Positions 16,465-24,375 of a stretch of DNA of 51,294 nucleotides are shown here, piece after piece. Under the pieces are notes generated by a model that saw nothing but the letters and a program-made list of their open reading frames with translations, was not told the DNA's origin and did not search any database. This DNA comes from Candidatus Gastranaerophilales bacterium (lineage in GTDB: Bacteria; Cyanobacteriota; Vampirovibrionia; Gastranaerophilales; Gastranaerophilaceae): contig CALURK010000014.1 in the NCBI GenBank assembly GCA_944323165.1, positions 1 to 51,294 on the forward strand, written 5' to 3'. The translations under genes were made by a program, and so were the position numbers. Position 1 is the stretch's first letter. Each line of letters opens with the position of its first letter.

Positions 16465-16914
16465 TTATTTTATTGTTTTTAAAACCGTTGCTGTGATATC
16501 GTCCCCTCCGTATACTACAGCAGATTTTGGAAGAACCATTGTATATCCGAGTTCAGTTGCTTTCTTTCCAATTTGAGCTGTTATTGCGGCATCAGCGGCT
16601 TTTAATTTTGTAGTGTATTCTTTTAAGTTAGCTTCTCTTTTTTGAGCAAGTTGTTTTTCATAAGATTCAGCTAAAGATTTTTTCTTTTTAACATCAGTTT
16701 GTTTGTTTACATCTGCTTGAGCTTTTTTGATGAAAGCTGCAAGTTCTTTATTTTTAGCTTCTTGTGAAGACTTAAGAGCTTTTACCTGAGATGACGCTGC
16801 TACAACTTTTTGAATATCAACAACTGCAATTTTAGGAGGTTGTGGCTCGGCAAAAGCTGCTGTTGTTGTCATCATTAGTGTTAATACTGATAAAATAGTT
16901 AAAACTTTTTTCAT
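16465..16914 (-). CDS. OmpH/Skp-like periplasmic chaperone
   Basis: 149 residues: a Sec signal (MKKVLTIL to AAFAEP), then KIAVVDIQKVV, the start of the OmpH fold, a long Lys/Ala/Glu-rich coiled coil (residues 45-115), and a return strand ending GDDITATVLKTI. Skp-type proteins are trimeric, with tentacles that hold unfolded outer-membrane proteins. GAGAGG precedes the ATG. It directly follows lgt (1 nt gap), forming an envelope-biogenesis unit. Confidence 0.9.
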   Translation of the reverse strand: MKKVLTILSVLTLMMTTTAAFAEPQPPKIAVVDIQKVVAASSQVKALKSSQEAKNKELAAFIKKAQADVNKQTDVKKKKSLAESYEKQLAQKREANLKEYTTKLKAADAAITAQIGKKATELGYTMVLPKSAVVYGGDDITATVLKTIK

Positions 16915-16915
16915 G

Positions 16916-17695
16916 CTATCCTCTCTTATAATTTATTACCAAAAGTGCAACTGATATGATAATTATACCTATAGATACGAATATTGCAACCGGCATTCCT
17001 AATACATATCTTACGCTGTCTATTCTGAAAGATTCTACCAGAATTCTGACAATAGAATACAATATTAAATATATAAGTGCTAAATTACCGTCTTTTTTTA
17101 GTTTATTAGATTTTACCAATAACATAAGAATGATAAATATTACAATATCCAGTATACTTTCATACAAAAATGCCGGATGAAAATATTGGTAGTCTTGATA
17201 AGGAATAGGCCTGTATTGAGGCGCAATGTATAATTTCCAAGGCAAATTTGTAGGTGTTCCAAAAGCTTCTGAATTGAAGAAATTTCCCCACCTGCCTATA
17301 GCTTGCGCGATAGAAACCCCAATTGCACAAACGTCGCATAATTTGATAGGATTAATTTTATGTCTTTTAGCAAATATCCATAAGCCGATAACTCCGCCGA
17401 TTAATGCCCCGTGGATGGAAATCCCGCCGTGTCTTATTGCTATGATTTCGGTCGGAAACCTCAAATAAAATTCATAATTTAAAACGCAATAATATAATCT
17501 TGCACCTAGTATTCCGAAAATTATTAAGTAAGGTGCTAAATCAATAATGGTTTCCTTTTTTAAGCTAAAGAACTTTGTCCCAAAATAATCAGAAACAAGA
17601 ACTCCCACGCAAATGGCCAACGCCATTATAACACCATAATAATATATGTTAACTCCGAATATGGAGCAAAGAATTTGAGAAGGTGAAGTAAACAT
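16916..17695 (-). CDS. lgt: Prolipoprotein diacylglyceryl transferase
   Basis: A 259-residue polytopic inner-membrane enzyme with about seven hydrophobic helices. It transfers diacylglyceryl from phosphatidylglycerol to the lipobox Cys. Signatures: RHGGISIHGALIGG with the essential His, and the Lgt signature GRWGNFFNSEAFG. Its start codon overlaps the stop of the upstream TPR lipoprotein gene (TAATG), which indicates translational coupling. Its likely substrates within the window are the lipoproteins at 554-970 and 17695-18297. Confidence 0.98.
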   Translation of the reverse strand: MFTSPSQILCSIFGVNIYYYGVIMALAICVGVLVSDYFGTKFFSLKKETIIDLAPYLIIFGILGARLYYCVLNYEFYLRFPTEIIAIRHGGISIHGALIGGVIGLWIFAKRHKINPIKLCDVCAIGVSIAQAIGRWGNFFNSEAFGTPTNLPWKLYIAPQYRPIPYQDYQYFHPAFLYESILDIVIFIILMLLVKSNKLKKDGNLALIYLILYSIVRILVESFRIDSVRYVLGMPVAIFVSIGIIIISVALLVINYKRG

Positions 17696-18297
17696 TACTC
17701 TTTACCCGCAGGAACAGACTCATCACCATTTATAAATGCATTAGATTCTTCGATCAAAGCCTCTATTGTTTCTTTATCTTCAGCATTTGGCTTCATCTCT
17801 AAATATTTCCGCAAATTTTCTATTGCTGATTTTTTTAACTCTATTGCCTTATTTTTTTCTTCAACAGCTTCAGTTCTTTTTCCGGCTTCAATTACAGCAT
17901 TTTTTTCATTAACATTTTCCGATTTATCGCTGTTCTCTTCTAACTTTTGAGCTGCGCTGTCAACAATTTGGTTAGCTTTTTCTGATTGTGCAATTCCAAG
18001 AGAATAATAAAAATCTGCAAAATCAGGTTTAATTTTTATCCCGCCTTCCAAAGCTTCTATAGCCTTGTCGTACTTTTGAGCATTTATTGCAGCAACCCCA
18101 AGGTTATAGTAGGTTTCGTACATTGTTGCATCCAAGTCCAAGCTTGCTTGAAGCCTGTTCATTGCTGATTCATAATCCCCTTTTTGCATATATTCAGCCG
18201 CTTTATTATTAAGTTCTTGTACTGCCATATTATTTATACAAGCCGTAGAAATAACTGCCACTAAAAGGACAGATACAATCATTAAAGCTTTCTTCAT
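17695..18297 (-). CDS. TPR lipoprotein
   Basis: A 200-residue protein starting MKKALMIVSV with a lipobox STAC (acylated Cys at residue 20), then two or three TPR units (residues 30-105) and a charged Glu/Lys coiled segment. It resembles small TPR lipoproteins that act as outer-membrane assembly or peptidoglycan-synthesis scaffolds, but no named ortholog is evident. The ATG at 18297 is preferred over 18315 because GAGG lies upstream. It overlaps lgt by 1 nt. Confidence 0.85.
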   Translation of the reverse strand: MKKALMIVSVLLVAVISTACINNMAVQELNNKAAEYMQKGDYESAMNRLQASLDLDATMYETYYNLGVAAINAQKYDKAIEALEGGIKIKPDFADFYYSLGIAQSEKANQIVDSAAQKLEENSDKSENVNEKNAVIEAGKRTEAVEEKNKAIELKKSAIENLRKYLEMKPNAEDKETIEALIEESNAFINGDESVPAGKE

Positions 18298-18315
18298 ATC
18301 AACTAATTCCCTCAA

Positions 18316-18518
18316 CTATAAAACTTAAGTGACATTTTAATACAAGTTTAGAATTAAAGCAAGTAACTTGTAAAAATACAAGAATACAAAATTAAATGTA
18401 AAGATTTGTTGCACATAAGAATTAAAAAGTCAATTATGAGCTCTGAAATGACTTTATGAATATAAGCGATTAAAGCGCAAGTTTAAGGGGATTTAATAAA
18501 CAACACGAGAGGAAAATT
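18316..18518. other. Divergent intergenic region
   Basis: A space of about 200 nt between the TPR lipoprotein gene (-) and the LysM-like gene (+). It is AT-rich, and I see no hairpin, RNA or clear promoter pair. Confidence 0.4.
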
Positions 18519-20276
18519 ATGGGAAATTTTGATTTGAAGTACGCAGCTTATGAAAGAGCTATGCAGCAGCACGGTTATTTTGGATTAAAAGGGAATGCTA
18601 TAGGTGATCAATTAGGACGTTATGCAGAAGCTTTGCAGTACAAAGAAACAAAGGAGGCAAATAGAGCCGCTGGACGTGAATTTGGACACCAGTTAGCTGC
18701 TGAACGTAGAGCATTGTCTCAAGCAGAACAAAATTCTTTATCATCAGGTTTAAATGGCGAACAAAATGCTGTAAAATCATTACCTTTAGTTCAGGAAAAT
18801 GTTTCCAAAAGTGCAACAAACAATGAGATTAAGATTGCAGACAAAATGAAAGTTGGTACTTCCAAAAAAGGGTTCAAATATTATCTTGTAGACTCTCAAG
18901 GTCAAGTATATCAAGTTGACAAAAAGGCTTATAATGTTGCCAAAAAAGGCAAAAAAGTTTCTAAAGAGGGTGCAACTCTTTTGGATCCTAAAAGAGATAA
19001 GATCCCTGAAAAAATAAAAAAGAGTTCAAAAAAAGTTACTGAAAAATTAATGAGTAATAATGTTCAAGTTCAAAAAAATAATTACAACATAATTACAGAT
19101 CCTCAAGCTTATAATAAGCAAAGAGCTGATATGTATGAAAAATTATGGGGTAATTTTAGTCATCCATCAAATACGCCTCTAGGTATAGTAGAAGCAAAAC
19201 CTGCAGGAGAACCGAAAACTTGGGCTAAGTATTTACAGGAACACGGAAAAACATATACAAAACCTGTTTCAGGAGTTGTAGAAGCTGATAGGCTTGCAAA
19301 TAATATTATTAAGGGAAATGAAATAAAACAGCAGATTAAAGAAACTCTTAGCCAAAAAACTGAATTTAATCCGTCGAATCTTGAAAAATGGTCAGGTCAC
19401 GCACCAAATCCAACATTACAGGCGATGAGTGATTATTATAGAGAATTAGAATCACAACAAATATCACAAGCTGTAAAAAATAAAACAGATGATTTAGGAA
19501 AAGTTGCCGCAAAAGAAGTTGACAATATTGAAAATTTGGGTAAGGTAATTGCTCAGCAGGACGATAAAATAGAAGATTTAGGTAAAGTTGTTGCTCAGCA
19601 AAGTGATAAAATAGATGATTTGACTAAAAAATTAGCGAAATCAAATAAAAAAGTTGCAGTTGTAGCAACGATAGCGACAGTTGCGGCAGGAGCTATCGGA
19701 TATTTATTTGGAAAATCCAATAATGATAACAACAATAAGAAGACATTAAAAGAAGTTCCACAGGAAAAATCTTTGTCATCTTCAGGCAAGGCCTCATCGA
19801 CTCCGGCGATAGAAACCGTAAACAAATCACAAGTAGTTACTCCTGCAGAAACGGACTCTGAAGCTGCTATTAATCAACAAGTTCCAACAGCAGCAACTAC
19901 TGCGGTTAATTCATCCGTTAATAACACTCAAAATTTTGTAGATAAAGTTGCTATTCCAGCGAATGTTTCTGATGATCAGATTAGTTCAGAGCAGGTTGAT
20001 GAGGATGAAAATGAAGCAGTGTTGGATTTGAAAGAAGGGAAATATGTAACAAAACAAGGTGATAATTTCTGGAATATAGCACAACGATATTTAGAAGAAA
20101 AGTATGCTGATGAACCTGAAAAATATAAAAATTTATCAAAAGAAGAACAGAATTCTATGATACAACAAGAAGCTGAGAGAATAATGAAACTAAATGGTTA
20201 TTCATACGATTTGAATCATAATTTCCCAAAACCAATGCTTAGTGTAGAAAGCAGACTGATTTTAGAAGAAATTTAA
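18519..20276 (+). CDS. Membrane-anchored protein with C-terminal LysM-like domain
   Basis: 585 residues. The N-terminal 280 residues are polar and lysine-rich with no family match. Residues about 325-375 contain a threefold repeat of the form LGKV[IV]AQQ[DS]DKI[ED]D, probably a coiled coil. A single hydrophobic helix (VAVVATIATVAAGAIGYLF, near 380-400) is followed by a Ser/Thr/Gln-rich spacer and a divergent LysM-like domain (YVTKQGDNFWNIAQRYLEEK ending MLSVESRLIL). LysM domains bind peptidoglycan. There is no signal peptide at the N-terminus. GAGAGG precedes the ATG. Function unknown; cell-wall anchoring is inferred. Confidence 0.7.
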   Translation: MGNFDLKYAAYERAMQQHGYFGLKGNAIGDQLGRYAEALQYKETKEANRAAGREFGHQLAAERRALSQAEQNSLSSGLNGEQNAVKSLPLVQENVSKSATNNEIKIADKMKVGTSKKGFKYYLVDSQGQVYQVDKKAYNVAKKGKKVSKEGATLLDPKRDKIPEKIKKSSKKVTEKLMSNNVQVQKNNYNIITDPQAYNKQRADMYEKLWGNFSHPSNTPLGIVEAKPAGEPKTWAKYLQEHGKTYTKPVSGVVEADRLANNIIKGNEIKQQIKETLSQKTEFNPSNLEKWSGHAPNPTLQAMSDYYRELESQQISQAVKNKTDDLGKVAAKEVDNIENLGKVIAQQDDKIEDLGKVVAQQSDKIDDLTKKLAKSNKKVAVVATIATVAAGAIGYLFGKSNNDNNNKKTLKEVPQEKSLSSSGKASSTPAIETVNKSQVVTPAETDSEAAINQQVPTAATTAVNSSVNNTQNFVDKVAIPANVSDDQISSEQVDEDENEAVLDLKEGKYVTKQGDNFWNIAQRYLEEKYADEPEKYKNLSKEEQNSMIQQEAERIMKLNGYSYDLNHNFPKPMLSVESRLILEEI

Positions 20277-20309
20277 CAAAGTTGTACAAATAAAAACAGC
20301 AATGATGAA

Positions 20310-20350
20310 GAATGAGTTTAATTTTATAGTTTTACTCATTCTTTTTGTTT
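20310..20350 (+). terminator. Terminator after the LysM-like gene
   Basis: Stem GAATGAGT / ACTCATTC with a 16-nt loop and a T-rich tail, just upstream of prfA. Confidence 0.75.
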
Positions 20351-20397
20351 GTATTTGCACATGTTTGCGGTATACTTTCGATATGAGGTAAAAATGT

Positions 20398-21483
20398 ATG
20401 AAAGATATGTTAGATAAAATCGTTCAGATAGAAAAAAAATACGTAGAGTTAGGTGAAACTCTTTCTGATCCGAATGTAATTGCAGATTATAATAAATTTA
20501 GGGATTTATCAAAACAAAGAAAATCAATGGAAGAAACCGTTGAATTATATTACGCTTGGAAAAAAGCTTCAGACGCAATCGAAGAAGCAAAGCAGATGAT
20601 TCATGAAGAAAAAGACGAAGAAATGAGACAGTTTCTAAAGTCTGATATGGAAGAAAACGAGAAAAAGATTGCAGAGTACGAAGAAAAGATGAAAATACTT
20701 CTTCTTCCACGAGATCCGATGGATGATAAAGATATTATGCTTGAAATCAGAGGCGGTGCAGGTGGCGATGAAGCCAATATTTTTGCTGGCGATTTGATGA
20801 GAATGTATATGCGTTATGCTGATAAAAAAGGATGGCATACACAAATTTTAAGCAAAACAGATTGTGAAGCTGGCGGAGTTAGTGAAGTTATTATCTCTAT
20901 GAAAGGCGACAGTATATATTCTCGTCTTAAATACGAATCAGGTGTACATAGAGTCCAAAGGGTTCCTGCGACCGAATCTCAAGGTAGAGTTCACACTTCA
21001 ACCGCTACTGTTGCTGTTATGCCGGAGGTTGATGATGTTGAAGTTGAATTAAATATGAATGATGTAGAAATAACAACAGCACGTTCAGGCGGTGCCGGCG
21101 GTCAAAATGTTAATAAGGTTGAAACTGCTGCAAGGGTATTTCATAAACCTACAGGAATTATGATTTTCTGTACAGAAGAAAGATCTCAACTTCAAAACAA
21201 AGAAAGAGCTCTTCAAATTTTGAAGGCAAAACTTTATGATATGGAAGTACAAAAACAAATGAAAGAGATTACGGATTTAAGACGTTCTCAGGTTGGTACA
21301 GGGGATAGATCTGAAAGAATCAGAACTTATAATTTTCCTCAAGGTAGGCTTACAGATCACAGAATAGGGCAAAACTTAAATGTTTGGACTGTTATTGACG
21401 GTGATTTAGATGAACTTATTGATTTACTTACTGAGTACGATCAAAAGTTGAAGTTAGAAAAATTAGCTGAAGTGGATTCGTAA
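20398..21483 (+). CDS. prfA: Peptide chain release factor 1
   Basis: A 361-residue RF1, which ends translation at UAA and UAG. The PAT tripeptide in [10 protein letters not shown] distinguishes it from RF2, and [14 protein letters not shown] carries the GGQ motif that triggers peptide release. The N-terminal helical domain and [15 protein letters not shown] are also typical. GAGG lies 10 nt upstream of the ATG. A terminator stem begins inside the last codons. prmC (hemK), the usual neighbour, is absent here. Confidence 0.98.
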   Translation: MKDMLDKIVQIEKKYVELGETLSDPNVIADYNKFRDLSKQRKSMEETVELYYAWKKASDAIEEAKQMIHEEKDEEMRQFLKSDMEENEKKIAEYEEKMKILLLPRDPMDDKDIMLEIRGGAGGDEANIFAGDLMRMYMRYADKKGWHTQILSKTDCEAGGVSEVIISMKGDSIYSRLKYESGVHRVQRVPATESQGRVHTSTATVAVMPEVDDVEVELNMNDVEITTARSGGAGGQNVNKVETAARVFHKPTGIMIFCTEERSQLQNKERALQILKAKLYDMEVQKQMKEITDLRRSQVGTGDRSERIRTYNFPQGRLTDHRIGQNLNVWTVIDGDLDELIDLLTEYDQKLKLEKLAEVDS

Positions 21484-21501
21484 ACGAGTCCACTTCTTTT
21501 T
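21469..21501 (+). terminator. Terminator overlapping the prfA stop codon
   Basis: A 12-bp stem (GAAGTGGATTCG paired with CGAGTCCACTTC, one G-T) with a 4-nt loop that contains most of the stop codon, then TTTTT. A ribosome ending at the stop would cover this stem, so termination may depend on translation. Confidence 0.75.
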
Positions 21502-21523
21502 AATTGGATTTTAGGGATAAGAT

Positions 21524-21775
21524 ATGTTTAGAAAATGTGTCGGATGCGGCGAATTAAAACAAAAAGAAGATTTAATAAAAATTACAAAGAATTATAAAGA
21601 CGGAAGTGTAGTAATAAGCCCAAATTCGAAAATATTTGGCAGATCTGCATATCTTTGTTATAATCAAAGTTGTATTGATTCAGCATTAAAGAAATCAAAA
21701 TTGAATAAGGTGTTGAAAACAAAAGTAGTGTTTGAAAAAAACGCTTTCGATAATATATTACAGACTCGTAGTTGA
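21524..21775 (+). CDS. ylxR: YlxR-family RNA-binding protein
   Basis: An 83-residue YlxR (DUF448) protein. RKCVGCGELKQKEDLIKI carries the CVxC motif, and GRSAYLCYNQSC is the second signature. It is a small basic protein that normally sits between nusA and infB; reported to act in RNA metabolism. Here infB follows after 42 nt, but nusA and rimP are replaced by prfA. AGGG lies 8 nt upstream of the ATG. Confidence 0.93.
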   Translation: MFRKCVGCGELKQKEDLIKITKNYKDGSVVISPNSKIFGRSAYLCYNQSCIDSALKKSKLNKVLKTKVVFEKNAFDNILQTRS

Positions 21776-21817
21776 AGATTTTGAAAAAAATGCTGAAAAG
21801 GGCGAAAGGAATAATTA

Positions 21818-24337
21818 ATGAATAGTATAAGAGTAAGTGAATTAGCAAAAGAACTTGGATTAACCAGTAAAGAGGTTATCGAGAAGTTCGCGGAAATAGA
21901 CATTATAGTAAAATCGCACTCTAATACTGTAACTCCGATTCAAATACGCAAGTTAAAAGAACATTTAGGAGTTTTACCTCAAAAGAGTTCCGCAAAACCA
22001 AAAGCTTTCGTAGTTAAAAAAGCAAAAATAGCCCAAACAGAAGATAAAAGTTCCGAAGAAGCTCCAAAGCAAGTTTCTAAAATAGAAAAAGTTGCAAAGG
22101 TACAAAAGGTAGAACGTGTAGAAAAAGTTGAGCGTATTGAACGTGTAGAGAAACCTGCATTGGAAAAGAAAGTTGTTGTGGAGAAGGTCGAACCGAAAAA
22201 GACAGATAAACCAACAATAAGGGTAGAACGTACAAAGGTAGAATATCCAAAATCAAGAATTGAAATAGTAAGAAAAGCTCCTGCAAAACCTGCTGGAGGG
22301 GACGACAAGTCTAAAAAGCCTGTTCACAAACCTTCCCAAGAAAAGAAACTTGTGGAAAGAAGAATTATTCCTCAAGAAATATATGAAGGTAAGGGTGGTC
22401 CTTCATCTAAAAGAAAAAATGATAATAAAAAGAAGGATAAAGATTTTAATTCCAAAAAAGAAGATCAGGAAATGATTTCTTTGGAGAAAGCTGCAGCTCA
22501 GAAACATAAGAAAAAATCTCATAAGGAAGAAGCTGTAGAAGAAGTAAAACAAATAGTTGTAAATTCAGCAATGACAATAAGCGAGTTGGCTGATAAAATA
22601 CACAAAACACCTGCAGAAATTGTAAAATTCCTAATGTTCCAAGGCATTATGGCAACAGTAAACCAACTAATAGATGTAGATGTTATTAAAAAGGTTTGTG
22701 CCGAGTACAATTTGGAAGTATTGGAAGAGGATATTGATGCTTATATAGAAGAGGAATTAGAAAAAGAACAGAAACAAAAAGCAATAACAGAAGTAGATAA
22801 GAAGTTGTTAAAGAAACGCGCACCTGTTGTAAGTATTATGGGGCACGTTGACCATGGTAAGACAACTTTGTTAGACAGTATAAGAGCTTCAAAACACAAG
22901 ATTGTAGCAACCGAAGTTGGTGGCATAACCCAGTCAATCGGTGCTTACACAGTTTATTTAGATAACAAACACGAAAAGAAAATAGTGTTTGTAGATACTC
23001 CTGGTCACGAGGCTTTCACTGAAATGAGAGCAAGAGGTGCGAAGGCTACTGATATTGCGATTCTTGTAGTTGCAGCAGATGACGGTATAATGCCTCAGAC
23101 AATTGAAGCAATAAACCACGCAAAAGCAGCAGAAGTGCCAATTATTGTAGCAGTAAACAAGTGTGATAAGCCGGATGCAAATCCTGACAGAGTTCTTCAA
23201 CAATTAACAGAGCACGGATTGGTTCCTGAAGCTTGGGGTGGTGACACCATTACTGTAAATGTTTCAGCTCTTCAAGGAACTGGTATTGATGAACTGTTAG
23301 AATATATTCTTCTTGTAGCAGATTTAGAGGACTTGAAAGCTAATCCTAAGGCTGAGGCCACGGGTGTTGTTATAGAAGCTAATTTGGATAAAGGAAAAGG
23401 CCCTGTTGCAACGTTATTAGTTCAAAACGGTACATTAAGAACTGGAAACTGTATCGTAGTAGGTACCGCTTGCGGTAGGGTAAGAGCTTTGTTATCTGAT
23501 TCAGGTGAAAGAATTACAAAAGCTGAACCTTCTACTCCTGTTGAGATTTTAGGTTTGACAGAGGTTCCGAATGCCGGTGATTTCTTTGAAGTTGTTAAAA
23601 ATGAAAAAGAAATGAAGGCTATTGTTGAAAAACGTAAAGAGAAAGAACGCAACAAACGATTGGATGCAATGCTTCCTGCTCACATGAGAAGAGAAGCCGG
23701 TGACGCTGAGGGTGATATTCCTCAATTGAATTTGATTATTAAAGCAAATACTCATGGTGCTGCAGAAGCTGTTTCGCAGGCTATAGCTCAGCTTGAGTCT
23801 AAAGAAATTGTGACTAAGATTATTCACGTAGGTGTTGGTGATATTTCAGAGGCAGACGTCATGTTAGCTTCTGCTTCAAACGCATTAATTCTCGGATTTA
23901 CGGTAAAAGAAGATGCAAATGCTCTCGCTACTGCTGAAAGAGAAGGGGTTACAATTAAGAAATATGATATTATCTATCAAATCTTAGAAGATATAGAAAA
24001 AACTATGATATCTCTTCTTTCTCCTGAAGTTAAAGAGGTTGAAACCGGTAAAGTCGAAATTAGACAAATCTTTACGATTGGTAAGACCCAAAAAATTGCA
24101 GGATGTTACGTTACAGAAGGTAAAATTAACAGAAACGATACTGCAACAATTTACAGAGATGGCAAAGAAATCTTTAAGGGTTCTGTTGATCAACTTAAGA
24201 GATTTAAGGATGATGTTAAAGAAGTTGCACAAGGTTTTGAGTGCGGTATTTCGTTTGTTAAATTTAATGATATCGAGGTTGGTGATATTGTTAAATTTAC
24301 AACTAAACAAGAAATTGAACGGTCTGAATTAGAGTAA
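21818..24337 (+). CDS. infB: Translation initiation factor IF-2
   Basis: An 839-residue IF-2, which brings fMet-tRNA to the 30S P site. It has an IF2_N domain at 1-52 (IRVSELAKELGLTSKEVIEK), a long charged Lys/Glu/Val linker (75-235), a second IF2_N domain near 245-300 (MTISELADKIHKTPAEIVKF), then the GTPase domain with G1 GHVDHGKTTLLD (near 342), G3 DTPGHEAF and G4 NKCD, and C-terminal domains for fMet-tRNA. AAAGGA precedes the ATG. It is followed 38 nt later by comEC. Confidence 0.98.
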   Translation: MNSIRVSELAKELGLTSKEVIEKFAEIDIIVKSHSNTVTPIQIRKLKEHLGVLPQKSSAKPKAFVVKKAKIAQTEDKSSEEAPKQVSKIEKVAKVQKVERVEKVERIERVEKPALEKKVVVEKVEPKKTDKPTIRVERTKVEYPKSRIEIVRKAPAKPAGGDDKSKKPVHKPSQEKKLVERRIIPQEIYEGKGGPSSKRKNDNKKKDKDFNSKKEDQEMISLEKAAAQKHKKKSHKEEAVEEVKQIVVNSAMTISELADKIHKTPAEIVKFLMFQGIMATVNQLIDVDVIKKVCAEYNLEVLEEDIDAYIEEELEKEQKQKAITEVDKKLLKKRAPVVSIMGHVDHGKTTLLDSIRASKHKIVATEVGGITQSIGAYTVYLDNKHEKKIVFVDTPGHEAFTEMRARGAKATDIAILVVAADDGIMPQTIEAINHAKAAEVPIIVAVNKCDKPDANPDRVLQQLTEHGLVPEAWGGDTITVNVSALQGTGIDELLEYILLVADLEDLKANPKAEATGVVIEANLDKGKGPVATLLVQNGTLRTGNCIVVGTACGRVRALLSDSGERITKAEPSTPVEILGLTEVPNAGDFFEVVKNEKEMKAIVEKRKEKERNKRLDAMLPAHMRREAGDAEGDIPQLNLIIKANTHGAAEAVSQAIAQLESKEIVTKIIHVGVGDISEADVMLASASNALILGFTVKEDANALATAEREGVTIKKYDIIYQILEDIEKTMISLLSPEVKEVETGKVEIRQIFTIGKTQKIAGCYVTEGKINRNDTATIYRDGKEIFKGSVDQLKRFKDDVKEVAQGFECGISFVKFNDIEVGDIVKFTTKQEIERSELE

Positions 24338-24375
24338 TAAACAGCAAAAAATGATTATGCTGGAATTATTTTAGT

